Shown: positions 1-9,775 of the stretch, piece by piece | Layout of the letters: every line of letters begins with the position of its first letter | Position numbering within the stretch: position 1 is the first letter of the stretch | Origin: Solicola gregarius | Lineage (GTDB): Bacteria; Actinomycetota; Actinomycetes; Propionibacteriales; Nocardioidaceae | Length of the DNA stretch: 64,000 nt | Reading direction: 5' to 3' | NCBI RefSeq assembly: GCF_025790165.1 | Contig: NZ_CP094970.1 | Coordinates: forward strand, 3,658,001 to 3,722,000 | Notes under the pieces: model-generated | The model's input: only the letters and a program-made list of their open reading frames with translations | The model's database searches: none | What the model was told of the DNA's origin: nothing | Position numbers and translations under genes: made by a program

Positions 1-8
1 ATCTGCCC

Positions 9-35
9 GAAACATCGGCGGACGAGAACCGAAAC
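9..35 (+). promoter_or_regulatory. Possible partial GlnR box upstream of amt
   Basis: Two GAAAC words start at 9 and 31, exactly 22 bp apart. That is the spacing of the two b-half-sites in the actinobacterial GlnR consensus (gTnAc-n6-GaAAc-n6-gTnAc-n6-GaAAc). The intervening a-site (20-24, GGACG) is a poor match and the first a-site would lie outside the window. GlnR control of amt-glnB-glnD is established in Streptomyces; applying it here is inference. Confidence 0.4.
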
Positions 36-152
36 GCCGCTACCCGACGATGAGGCCTATGCGCCGATCCGGACAGCGCGGTTCGCCCGGCGTCGATTCG
101 AACTGCACGGAGGTCTCGCCTTCACCGCGCGACCTCTGAAACTGGAGGTTCC

Positions 153-1792
<1,640 letters not shown>

Positions 1793-1851
1793 TCGAGCTG
1801 GTCCAGGAGCGTCCCGACCGAGCCGCTGCCCGGGTCGATCGGGCGCTTCGA

Positions 1852-4068
1852 ATGGACGCGCGGTTGCGTGAGCTCTTCGACGCCGCCGCCACGAGCGCCG
1901 GGCTGTCGCCCGAGAACGGTTGCGGCCTGGCGCTCGTCGCGGTCGGCGGGTACGGGCGTTCCGAGCTGTCGCCGGCAAGTGACGTCGACGTCGTCCTCCT
2001 GCATGATCCGCGGATGCCGTCGGAGACGGTCGCGGCGGCGGCCGAGAAAGTCTGGTACCCGCTGTGGGACGACGGCGTGCTCCTCGACCACGCGGTGCGG
2101 AGCACGTCCGCGATGCACGACGCGGCCGTGGTCGACGTACGCACGGCGACGGGCATGCTCGACGCGCGGGGAGTCGCGGGAGACATCTCCTTGGTTCAGT
2201 CGCTGCGCTCGTCGGTGCTCGCCGCCTGGCGTCGCGATGCCAGGACGCGGCTGCCGGAGCTACGCGCCGCCTGCAACGCCCGGATCGACCGGGCGGGCTG
2301 GCTGGCGCACGCAGCCGTACCCGATCTCAAGGACTCGGGAGGGGGCCTGCGCGACGGGGTCGTGATGCGGGCGTTGGTGTCGACGTGGCTCATCGACGTA
2401 CCGCGGCACGAGACCGAGCCGCTCCGGCGGTCGTTGCTCGACGTACGCGACGCCCTGCACGAGGTCACGGGGCGTCGTACCGACCGGCTGAGCCGTGACC
2501 TGATGCCTGACGTCGCGGCGGCGCTCGAGCTGGAGGCCGATGCTCTCGACCTGCACGTACGCGGCCTCGGCTGGCGTACGGCGCACCTGGCTCAGCTCGC
2601 GTGGCGACGCATCGACGGCGTACTCCGGCCGCACGCCAAACGCACCAGGTCGCCTACCGGGCCGAAGATCATCCGCCTCGACCAGGGCGTCGGCCTGCTC
2701 GAGGGCGAGGTGGTGCTCACCAGGGACGCGCGGCCGTCGCGTGACCCCGATCTGCCGCTGCGCGCCGCGGTTGCGGCTGCGACGCGGCGCCACATCCTGG
2801 CGCCCAGCGTCGCCGCGAGGTGCGCCCGCGACGGTCTCGTCGCGTCGACGCCGTGGCAGCGTACGACGCGCGACCTGATGGTGGGGCTGCTCGCGAGCGG
2901 TCCGGAGCTCGTTCCGGTCTGGGAGGAGCTCGACATCGCGGGCGTCGTCGACGGGTGGCTGCCGGAGTGGGGGGCGATCCGGCTGCGCGGTTCGTCATCG
3001 CCGGTTCACACGTACACGATCGACCGGCACAGCGTGCAGACGGCGGTCAACGCGTCCGGACTCGTACGCCAGGTGCGTCGACCCGACCTGCTCGTGGTCG
3101 CCGCGCTGCTGCACGACATCGGCAAGGGGCAGCGCGGCGACCACAGCGTCGTCGGTGCGCCGATCGCGCGTGACATCGCGTTGCGGTGGGGCTTCTCGGC
3201 GACCGACGCCGATCGCGTCGCGACCCTCGTACGCCGCCACCTGCTGCTCCCGACGGCGGCGACCCGACGCGATATCGAGGACCCGGCGACGGCCGAGCGG
3301 ATCGCCGAGATCATCGGAGATCGCGAGACGCTCGACCTCCTCGCCGCCCTGACCGAGGCCGATGCGACCGCGACCGGGCCGACGGCGTGGACGAGCTGGC
3401 GGGCGGGACTCGTACGCGGGCTCGTCCGCAAGACCCACGAGGTGCTCGACGCGAGCACGGTCTCGCCCGACCCGGAGGAGTACTCGGGTTGGGAATTCGA
3501 CCCGGTCGCCCTCGACGGGCGGCCCGTCGTCGTACGCCGGATCGACCACCACGCCGGTGCGCTGCTGTCCATCGTCGCCCCTGATCGTCCCGGCCTCCTC
3601 GCCGAGCTCGCCGCCGGTATGGCACTTGCGGGGCTGCGCGTGCGGTCGGCGCGTACGGGTGGCGACGACGTTGCGTCGACGCTGTGGGAGGTCGCCGGAG
3701 ACGACGTCGACATCGGCCGCCTCGAGCCGCTGCTGCGCCGGGTGCTGGACGGCCAGGTCGACGTCGCGGACCGGCTCGGGTACGCCGCCGATCCGGACCG
3801 GCCCGTACCGGTCGTGACCGTGCTGCGCGACCAGTCGGCGACCTCGAGCCTGGTGGAGGTGCGCGCCGACGACGACCGGGGGCTGCTGTGGGTCTGCTGC
3901 CGGGTGATCGCGGGGCAGGGGCACACGATCCGCTCGACGCACGCGACGACCATCGGGCCGCAGGCCGACAACGTGTTCTACGTCGTGGGCGGCGACGGGG
4001 AGCCACTCGACGACGAAGCGATGGAGTCGCTCGCCACCGGCCTGCGTACGGCGCTCGGTGGCGGCTGA
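1852..4068 (+). CDS. glnD: [Protein-PII] uridylyl/adenylyltransferase
   Basis: Bifunctional enzyme that nucleotidylates and de-nucleotidylates PII according to glutamine level. Domains in order: nucleotidyltransferase with GGYGR and the metal-binding SDVDVVLLHD (about residues 32-52); an HD hydrolase with LLHDIGKG (about 417-424); two C-terminal ACT domains beginning near residues 568 and 666 (DRPGLLAEL and DDRGLLWVC). At 738 residues it is slightly short. The start is uncertain: the ATG at 1852 has no clear Shine-Dalgarno. The open frame continues upstream to a CTG at 1789 that overlaps the PII stop codon, with no ATG, GTG or TTG between. Coupled initiation at that non-standard codon is possible but unproven. 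Confidence 0.95.
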   Translation: MDARLRELFDAAATSAGLSPENGCGLALVAVGGYGRSELSPASDVDVVLLHDPRMPSETVAAAAEKVWYPLWDDGVLLDHAVRSTSAMHDAAVVDVRTATGMLDARGVAGDISLVQSLRSSVLAAWRRDARTRLPELRAACNARIDRAGWLAHAAVPDLKDSGGGLRDGVVMRALVSTWLIDVPRHETEPLRRSLLDVRDALHEVTGRRTDRLSRDLMPDVAAALELEADALDLHVRGLGWRTAHLAQLAWRRIDGVLRPHAKRTRSPTGPKIIRLDQGVGLLEGEVVLTRDARPSRDPDLPLRAAVAAATRRHILAPSVAARCARDGLVASTPWQRTTRDLMVGLLASGPELVPVWEELDIAGVVDGWLPEWGAIRLRGSSSPVHTYTIDRHSVQTAVNASGLVRQVRRPDLLVVAALLHDIGKGQRGDHSVVGAPIARDIALRWGFSATDADRVATLVRRHLLLPTAATRRDIEDPATAERIAEIIGDRETLDLLAALTEADATATGPTAWTSWRAGLVRGLVRKTHEVLDASTVSPDPEEYSGWEFDPVALDGRPVVVRRIDHHAGALLSIVAPDRPGLLAELAAGMALAGLRVRSARTGGDDVASTLWEVAGDDVDIGRLEPLLRRVLDGQVDVADRLGYAADPDRPVPVVTVLRDQSATSSLVEVRADDDRGLLWVCCRVIAGQGHTIRSTHATTIGPQADNVFYVVGGDGEPLDDEAMESLATGLRTALGGG

Positions 4069-4137
4069 GCGCGTCACGTGCGACGCTTTGCACCTTGTGC
4101 GCGGCACCTGCCTGCCGCGACGAAGGGCGGAAGCGAG

Positions 4138-5016
4138 ATGCGTACGTACTCGATGGTCATCGCCGGTGCTGTCGTTGTGCTGATCTCCGGACTGACCTCG
4201 TCGGCCTCCGCCGAGCACTCGAGCGCAGGTGCGCCGACCTGCCAGGGCGAGACCGCGACGATCGTCGTCGAGCACGGCGACGGGTCGACGAGCGGCACCG
4301 ACGAGCGGGACGTGATCGTCGTGCGACCGCGCTGGCAGGGTCCCGAGGCGAAGGTGCACGCCGGGAAGGGCGACGACGTGATCTGCGGGTTCGGCGACCT
4401 GCACGGAGGGCCGGGCGAGGACTCGTTCGCGAACTCGTCGGATTCCTGTGTGCACGGTGGTCTGGGCGATGACCGGTCGTTCGGTGGCCGCGGACAGAAC
4501 TGCATGGACGGCGGCCGGGGCGCCGACGTCATGCACGGCGATGCCGGGGGCGACGTCTTCTCGGGCGGCCTTGGCGACGACGTGTTCTACGGCGGCCCCG
4601 GTCGCGACCAGATCCTCGAGCGCGGCCCGCGCGATATCCGGATCGACCTGGCGCGTGGCGTCGCCAACGGTCGCGGGCACGATCGCCTGTACTCGGTACG
4701 CGATGCCGGAGTCGGCCCCGGGCGGAACGTGGTGGTCGGTACGGCGGGCGCAAACCTCATCAGCGCGCTCGGCGACGGCGACAATCGCTTCTACGCGCGA
4801 GGGGGTCGCGACCGGGTCTTCGGCGGTAGCGCCACGGATCGCATCTTCACGGGGCCGGGCCGCGACTTCGTCAAGAGCGGCGGCGGTGCGGACGTCGTCA
4901 GCGCCGGTCGGGGAGACGACCTGCTCAACGGAGGTCGTGGTGCCGACCGTGGCGACGGAGGCCCCGGCGACGATCGGTGCGTACGCATCGAGCAGCCCAG
5001 GCACTGCGAGGCCTGA
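4138..5016 (+). CDS. Secreted RTX-type calcium-binding repeat protein
   Basis: A 292-residue exported protein. I chose the ATG at 4138 because it begins a typical signal peptide (MRTYSMVIAGAVVVLISGL, cleavage likely after TSSASA) and follows AGCGAG; an earlier in-frame ATG at 4078 would bury that signal. The mature part is mostly glycine/aspartate-rich nonapeptides such as GGLGDDVFYGG, GGRGADVMHG and GGPGDDRC, the pattern of hemolysin-type Ca2+-binding beta-rolls. Paired cysteines (for example CMDGG and the C-terminal DDRC, HCEA) may form disulfides. No enzyme domain is visible, so its role is unknown. It sits alone between glnD and ffh, where the conserved cluster normally has no such gene, and so looks like an insertion. 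Confidence 0.85.
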   Translation: MRTYSMVIAGAVVVLISGLTSSASAEHSSAGAPTCQGETATIVVEHGDGSTSGTDERDVIVVRPRWQGPEAKVHAGKGDDVICGFGDLHGGPGEDSFANSSDSCVHGGLGDDRSFGGRGQNCMDGGRGADVMHGDAGGDVFSGGLGDDVFYGGPGRDQILERGPRDIRIDLARGVANGRGHDRLYSVRDAGVGPGRNVVVGTAGANLISALGDGDNRFYARGGRDRVFGGSATDRIFTGPGRDFVKSGGGADVVSAGRGDDLLNGGRGADRGDGGPGDDRCVRIEQPRHCEA

Positions 5017-5031
5017 CCCGTCCGCCACTGG

Positions 5032-5093
5032 AGAGTTCGGTGCGAATTGCACTACGCGGGTGCCGTTCGATGGTGGAGTTCGCACCGAACTCT
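5032..5093. terminator. Inverted repeat after the RTX-type gene
   Basis: Arms 5032-5046 and 5079-5093 are exact 15-bp reverse complements (AGAGTTCGGTGCGAA) around a 32-nt loop. It lies just past the stop at 5016 and before the ffh promoter. It probably terminates the upstream unit; it has no T-tract. Confidence 0.55.
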
Positions 5094-5148
5094 TCACATG
5101 CGCCCGCCCGCACGTACGTCTGCCGTGGGGTACGTACGCCCGAGCCGT

Positions 5149-5154
5149 TAGGCT
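5149..5154 (+). promoter_or_regulatory. -10 box of the ffh promoter
   Basis: TAGGCT matches the TANNNT pattern seen at other promoters in this window and would start transcription near 5161, giving a leader of about 68 nt before the ffh start. No convincing -35 hexamer is seen. Confidence 0.4.
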
Positions 5155-5228
5155 GGACAGATGTGTGAGCCGCCGCGGCTCGCCACGACCGATGCGGCAC
5201 CAGCCGCGCGACCACAAGGACCAACCCG

Positions 5229-6788
5229 TTGTTCGACACGCTGCAAGACCGGCTGCAGGCCACGTTCAAGAACCTCCGTGGCAAGGGCCGCCTCTCCGAG
5301 TCCGATATCGACGCGACCGCGCGCGAGATCAGGATCGCGCTGCTCGAGGCCGACGTCGCCCTCCCCGTGGTCAAGGAGTTCATTGCGGCGGTCAAGGAGC
5401 GCGCCCGCGGCGCGGAGGTCAGCCAGGCGCTGAACCCCGCCCAGCAGGTCATCAAGATCGTCAACGAGGAGCTCGTCGGCATCCTCGGCGGTGAGACCCG
5501 ACGGTTGCAGTTCGCCAAGAGGCCGCCGACGGTCATCATGCTCGCCGGCCTCCAGGGCGCGGGCAAGACCACGCTCGCCGGCAAGCTCGGCCGCTGGCTC
5601 AAGGACCAAGGCAACTCTCCGATGCTCGTCGCCTCCGACCTGCAGCGTCCGAACGCCGTCAACCAGCTGCAGATCGTCGGCGAGCAGGCCGGTGTCACGG
5701 TGTTCGCGCCGGAGCCGGGCAACGGCGTCGGTGACCCGGTGAAGGTTGCCCGCGACTCGATCGACGAGGCCCGGCGTACGCTCCACGACGTCGTCATCGT
5801 CGACACCGCCGGCCGCCTCGGCATCGACGAGGAGCTGATGAAGCAGGCCGCGGACATCCGTGACGCGGTCAACCCCGACGAGACTCTGTTCGTCGTCGAC
5901 GCGATGATCGGCCAGGACGCCGTCACGACCGCGCAGGCGTTCCTCGACGGCGTCGGCTTCAGCGGAGTCGTCCTCTCCAAGCTCGACGGCGACGCGCGCG
6001 GCGGCGCGGCCCTGTCGGTCGCCTCGGTCACCGGCAAGCAGGTGATGTTCGCGTCGAACGGCGAGAAGCTCACCGACTTCGACGTGTTCCACCCCGACCG
6101 GATGGCCTCGCGCATCCTCGACCTCGGCGACATGATGACGCTGATCGAGCAGGCCGAGAAGGCGTTCGACGCCGACGAGGCCGCGAAGGCCGCCGCCAAG
6201 CTGCAGGGCAAGAGCGGCGACTTCACCCTCGACGACTTCCTGCAGCAGATGCAGGCCGTACGCAAGATGGGCTCGATGTCGAAGATCTTCGGCATGTTGC
6301 CCGGTATGGGCCAGTTCAAGGACCAGATCGCCGACTTCGACGAGCGCGAGATCGACCGCATCCAGGCCATCATCTTGTCGATGACCCCCGCCGAGCGGGA
6401 CAACCCGAAGGTGATCGACGGCTCCCGCCGGGCCCGCATCTCGAAGGGTTCCGGTACGCAGGTCAGCGACGTCAACAGCCTGGTCGACCGGTTCTTCGAG
6501 GCCCGCAAGATGATGCAGCAGATGGCCAAGGGCGGCGGCATGCCTGGGATGCCCGGCATGCCGGGCGTCGGCGGGGGCAAGCGCTCCAAGGGGCGCCAGC
6601 CGAAGAAGGTCAAGAGCAAGGGGCGCCGCGGGTCCGGCAACCCGGCCAAGCGGGCGGCGGACCAGAAGGCCGCGGCGAACAAGCAGCAGGAGGCGCCCGC
6701 AGAGTCACCGTTCGGTCTTCCCGCCGGGGCCGACAAGGACGCCGCGACCGACTTCGAGCTCCCCAAGGAGCTCCGCGACCTGCTCTAG
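5229..6788 (+). CDS. ffh: Signal recognition particle GTPase Ffh (SRP54)
   Basis: Protein component of SRP; binds SRP RNA and signal sequences and docks with FtsY to deliver nascent membrane proteins. 519 residues. The N domain starts MFDTLQDRLQATFKNLRGKG, so the start is TTG at 5229, preceded by AAGGAC. The GTPase G1 loop is GLQGAGKTT (about 104-112), G3 DTAGR (about 193-197) and G4 SKLDGDARGG (about 250). The M domain (about 330-450) is methionine-rich with the expected fingers. The C-terminus has a low-complexity GMPGMPGMP stretch and a lysine/arginine-rich tail, common in actinobacterial Ffh. FtsY would be expected upstream of amt, outside the window. Confidence 0.98.
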   Translation: MFDTLQDRLQATFKNLRGKGRLSESDIDATAREIRIALLEADVALPVVKEFIAAVKERARGAEVSQALNPAQQVIKIVNEELVGILGGETRRLQFAKRPPTVIMLAGLQGAGKTTLAGKLGRWLKDQGNSPMLVASDLQRPNAVNQLQIVGEQAGVTVFAPEPGNGVGDPVKVARDSIDEARRTLHDVVIVDTAGRLGIDEELMKQAADIRDAVNPDETLFVVDAMIGQDAVTTAQAFLDGVGFSGVVLSKLDGDARGGAALSVASVTGKQVMFASNGEKLTDFDVFHPDRMASRILDLGDMMTLIEQAEKAFDADEAAKAAAKLQGKSGDFTLDDFLQQMQAVRKMGSMSKIFGMLPGMGQFKDQIADFDEREIDRIQAIILSMTPAERDNPKVIDGSRRARISKGSGTQVSDVNSLVDRFFEARKMMQQMAKGGGMPGMPGMPGVGGGKRSKGRQPKKVKSKGRRGSGNPAKRAADQKAAANKQQEAPAESPFGLPAGADKDAATDFELPKELRDLL

Positions 6789-6805
6789 TGGGCGTCGGGC
6801 GGCTT

Positions 6806-6856
6806 GGGTCGATGTGGCATCGGTCCAATAGGATTGGACCGATGCCACATCGACCC
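6806..6856. repeat. Perfect 24-bp hairpin, repeat family 2 copy A
   Basis: Arms 6806-6829 and 6833-6856 are exact reverse complements with a 3-nt AGG centre. The right arm is almost the same as that of the hairpin at 46558-46610 (shared ATTGGACCGATGCCACAT). It lies between the ffh stop and gntK and probably ends the ffh transcript, but the sequence sharing shows it is a dispersed element. Confidence 0.8.
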
Positions 6857-6861
6857 CGCGG

Positions 6862-6867
6862 TACGGT
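6862..6867 (+). promoter_or_regulatory. -10 box placing gntK transcript start at its ATG
   Basis: TACGGT is followed by six nucleotides and then the ATG at 6874, so transcription would begin at or next to the start codon. There is no Shine-Dalgarno. Confidence 0.4.
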
Positions 6868-6873
6868 GCCCCC

Positions 6874-7395
6874 ATGCCAGAACGCAACCGCACGCCCGCG
6901 CCGCTCGTCGTCGTGATGGGAGTTTCCGCCGTCGGCAAGACCACGGTTGGAGAGAAGCTCGCCGCGCGGTTCGGTGTCGAGTACGCCGATGCCGACGCAT
7001 TCCACCCGCAGGCGAACATCGACAAGATGAGCGGCGGCGTACCCCTGACCGACGATGACCGCTGGCCGTGGTTGGCGGCGATCGGGAAGTGGCTGGACGA
7101 GCGGACGGATCTCGGTGGAGTGGTGAGCTGCTCCGCGCTCAAACGCGCGTACCGTGACGTTCTCGTCGATGCCGCTCCGTCCGTACGCTTCCTCCATCTC
7201 GACGGAGACTCGGACGTGATCCGGGCGCGGATCGCGCGCCGCAAGCACCACTTCATGCCGCCGTCGTTGATCGACTCGCAACTCGCCACGCTCGAACCGC
7301 TTGAGCCCGATGAGCCCGGCGCCGCGATCGACCTGACGATGACGCCCGACGCGATCGTGGACGAGTTCTTGGACACAACCGGGCGATCGCACTGA
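6874..7395 (+). CDS. gntK: Gluconokinase
   Basis: Phosphorylates D-gluconate to 6-phosphogluconate, feeding the pentose phosphate pathway. 173 residues, the normal length of the GntK/IdnK family. The P-loop is GVSAVGKTT (about 15-23), followed by the family signature DADAFHPQANIDKMSGGVPL and DDRWPWL, and the lid region with CSALKRAYRD. No gluconate permease or regulator is adjacent; the gene is a single unit behind a strong hairpin. It appears leaderless, with TACGGT 6 nt before the ATG. Confidence 0.93.
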   Translation: MPERNRTPAPLVVVMGVSAVGKTTVGEKLAARFGVEYADADAFHPQANIDKMSGGVPLTDDDRWPWLAAIGKWLDERTDLGGVVSCSALKRAYRDVLVDAAPSVRFLHLDGDSDVIRARIARRKHHFMPPSLIDSQLATLEPLEPDEPGAAIDLTMTPDAIVDEFLDTTGRSH

Positions 7396-7463
7396 GCGAC
7401 GACCTGCGCCGATCCGATGACCCTGTGTCCGCTGTCCGGCGGAGCGTAATCATGCGTACGCAA

Positions 7464-7507
7464 AATCATTAAACACGTTGACGATCTTCGGCAACCACGC
7501 GTAGCGT
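7464..7507 (+). promoter_or_regulatory. Promoter and shared upstream element of the first MMPL gene
   Basis: TTGACG (7478-7483) and TAGCGT (7502-7507) are 18 bp apart and predict a start near 7513, giving a 25-nt leader. Immediately upstream, AATCATTAA (7464-7472) with TTGACGATC repeats the arrangement found in the promoter of the second MMPL gene at 13428-13470. The shared part is a candidate operator for a common regulator. Confidence 0.7.
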
Positions 7508-7537
7508 CGTTGGCAACTCGAGCCGAGGGGGCGAAGA

Positions 7538-9640
7538 GTGCACAGGCAGATTGCCGGTGTCCTCACGGGGCGCCGCACCAAGTGGATCGCGCTCGCCATC
7601 TGGATCATCGCGTTGATGGTCCTCGGACCACTGGCCGGCAAGTTCACCGGCGTACAGGACAACGAGACGTCGTCCTGGCTGCCGGAGAGCGCCGAGTCGA
7701 CGAAGGTGCTCGACGAGTTCGACACGTTCGGCGATCCCGACGTCGTACCAGCGGTGATCGTGTACGAGCGGTCCGACGGCATCACGGCCGCGGACCGGCA
7801 GGTCGTAGAGGATCAGATGGCCGAGATCGCCGGCATCGAGCATGTGACCGGCGAGCCGGACGGCCCGATTCCGTCCGAGGACGGCCGGGCCCTGCAGGTG
7901 ATCGCGCCGGTGGACATGGGCGACGGGGGATGGGACACCCTCGGCGAGGTCACACCCGAGATCCGCGAGGTGACGGGCCAGACGGGCGACGGGCTGTCGG
8001 CGTACGTCACGGGACCGGCGGGCGTCAGCGGTGACTTCGCGGACGTCTTCGACGGGATGGACGGCACGTTGCTGCTCGCCGCGGTGAGCGTCGCGGTGTT
8101 GCTGCTGTTGCTCACGTACCGGAGCCCGGTGCTCTGGCTGCTGCCGGTCGTCACCGCCGGCGTCGCGCTGATCAGTGCGCAAGGCGTGGTCTACCTGCTC
8201 GCGAACGCCGACGTGTTCACGGTCAATGCGCAGAGCGCTGGAATCCTTACTGTGTTGGTGTTCGGCGCCGGCACCGACTATGCCCTGCTGCTCGTCGCGC
8301 GCTACCGAGAAGAACTCCGTCGACACGAGGACCGCCACGTTGCGATGGCGCTGGCGCTGCATCGCGCCGGTCCGGCGGTGTTCGCCAGCGGTACGACCGT
8401 GCTGCTCGGCATGTTGTGCCTGGTGTTCGCGGAGCTCAACTCGACCGCAGGCATGGGGCCGGTGCTCGCCGTCGGAGTCGCGGTCGGGATGCTCGCGATG
8501 ATGTCGCTGCTGCCGGCGCTGCTCGTGATCTTCGGGCGCTGGGTGTTCTGGCCGCTCATTCCTCGGTACGGATCGCCTGACCACACGGCCGACGGCATCT
8601 GGGCCAAGCTCGGGCGCACCATCTCCGTACGCCCGCGCGCCACCTGGATCGGCACCAGCCTGGTCCTCGGCGCGCTTGCTCTGGGCATGACTCAGCTCGA
8701 CGCCGAGGGCCTCACGAATGAGGAAGCGCTCATCGACCGACCCGAGTCGATCGTCGGCCAAGAGGTCGTCGCGGAGCACTTCCCGGCGGGCGCCGGGCAG
8801 CCGGTGTACGTGATCGCGAATGCCGGGCAGGCCGACGCCGTCACCGAGGCCGTTTCGACAACGCCCGGCATCGCCGACGTCTCACCCGGTGGTGAGGCGG
8901 CCGGCCGGGTGCTGATCAGCGCCGAGCTCGACGTACCGGGCGACAGCGCGGCGGGGCGCGACGTCGTCGAGGACGTACGTGCCTCCGTGCACGCCGTCGA
9001 CGGGGCCGACGCGATCGTGGGAGGCGACACGGCGGTCATCCTCGACACGCTCGACGCCGCAGCGAAGGACAACGTGTTGATCATCCCGATCGTGCTGGTC
9101 GTCGTCTTCGTCATCCTTGCGGTACTGCTGCGCGCGCTGATCGCGCCTCTGGTGTTGGTCGGCACGGTCGTGCTGTCGTTCGGGGCGTCGATGGGTGTCT
9201 GTGCACTGGTGTTCGAGCACGTCTTCGGCTTCGACGGCGCCGACGCAGGCTTCCCGCTGTTCGTCTTCGTGTTCCTTGTCGCGTTGGGGATCGACTACAA
9301 CATCTTCCTGATGACGGGCGTACGTGAGGAGTCGTTGAAGTACGGCATGCGGCGCGGTGCCTTGATCGGGCTCGCGGCGACCGGGGGTGTCATCACCTCC
9401 GCCGGCCTGGTGCTGGCGGGTACGTTCGGCGCGATGCTCACCATGCCGATGGTGTTCATGGTCGAGCTCGGCTTCGCCGTTGCGTTCGGCGTCCTCCTCG
9501 ACACGATCATCGTCCGGTCGGTGCTCGTCACCGCCCTGAACCTCGACATCGGTCGGCACATGTGGTGGCCGAGCGCATTGGGTGAGAAGGAGGACGTCGA
9601 GGAGACGCCGTCCGAGCCGTCCGAGGTCCTCGTCCGCTGA
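7538..9640 (+). CDS. MMPL/RND-family exporter (first copy)
   Basis: A 700-residue proton-driven exporter of the MMPL (YdfJ-like) branch of RND. Two repeats are visible, each with an N-terminal membrane segment, a large extracytoplasmic domain and a helix bundle. Each bundle carries the Asp-Tyr pair expected for proton relay: GAGTDYALLLVARYREEL near residue 249 and LGIDYNIFLMTGVREE near residue 586. The start is GTG at 7538 (MHRQIAGVLTGRRTKW) after a GAGGGGGC stretch. Substrate is unknown; relatives move lipids, siderophores or drugs. The C-terminus is short and acidic. It shares a promoter element with the MMPL gene at 10843-13149, which suggests joint control. Confidence 0.92.
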   Translation: MHRQIAGVLTGRRTKWIALAIWIIALMVLGPLAGKFTGVQDNETSSWLPESAESTKVLDEFDTFGDPDVVPAVIVYERSDGITAADRQVVEDQMAEIAGIEHVTGEPDGPIPSEDGRALQVIAPVDMGDGGWDTLGEVTPEIREVTGQTGDGLSAYVTGPAGVSGDFADVFDGMDGTLLLAAVSVAVLLLLLTYRSPVLWLLPVVTAGVALISAQGVVYLLANADVFTVNAQSAGILTVLVFGAGTDYALLLVARYREELRRHEDRHVAMALALHRAGPAVFASGTTVLLGMLCLVFAELNSTAGMGPVLAVGVAVGMLAMMSLLPALLVIFGRWVFWPLIPRYGSPDHTADGIWAKLGRTISVRPRATWIGTSLVLGALALGMTQLDAEGLTNEEALIDRPESIVGQEVVAEHFPAGAGQPVYVIANAGQADAVTEAVSTTPGIADVSPGGEAAGRVLISAELDVPGDSAAGRDVVEDVRASVHAVDGADAIVGGDTAVILDTLDAAAKDNVLIIPIVLVVVFVILAVLLRALIAPLVLVGTVVLSFGASMGVCALVFEHVFGFDGADAGFPLFVFVFLVALGIDYNIFLMTGVREESLKYGMRRGALIGLAATGGVITSAGLVLAGTFGAMLTMPMVFMVELGFAVAFGVLLDTIIVRSVLVTALNLDIGRHMWWPSALGEKEDVEETPSEPSEVLVR

Positions 9641-9649
9641 CCCCAGGCG

Positions 9650-9712
9650 CGCTGGCCATGACGTACGAGCGCGACACACCGGCGTGTCGCCGCGCGTACG
9701 TCATGCCCAGCG
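9650..9712. repeat. Two-part hairpin, repeat family 1 copy a
   Basis: Outer arms 9650-9667 and 9695-9712 match in 17 of 18 positions (CGCTGGGCATGACGTACG). The inner palindrome 9671-9690 is GCGACAC-N-CCGG-N-GTGTCGC. It follows the MMPL stop. Related hairpins are at 10768, 18245, 19421, 40397, 43420 and 56147. Confidence 0.8.
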
Positions 9713-9775
9713 GAGAGTTGCGTGCGGGCTGTGGACAACCCGACAGCTTGAGCGACGGGGCGGCACATTGCAGGT

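Noticed and set aside
2995-5217. 740-residue minus-strand open frame
   Set aside because: Antisense to glnD and the RTX gene. Low-complexity Arg/Ala/Asp composition of a GC-rich shadow; no domain or start signal.
5161-5433. Leaderless 90-residue frame at the predicted ffh transcript start
   Set aside because: Overlaps ffh out of frame with no motif; ffh has a good start at 5229.
4925-6766. 613-residue minus-strand frame opposite ffh
   Set aside because: Ser/Ala/Arg-rich shadow of a well supported gene with no motifs.
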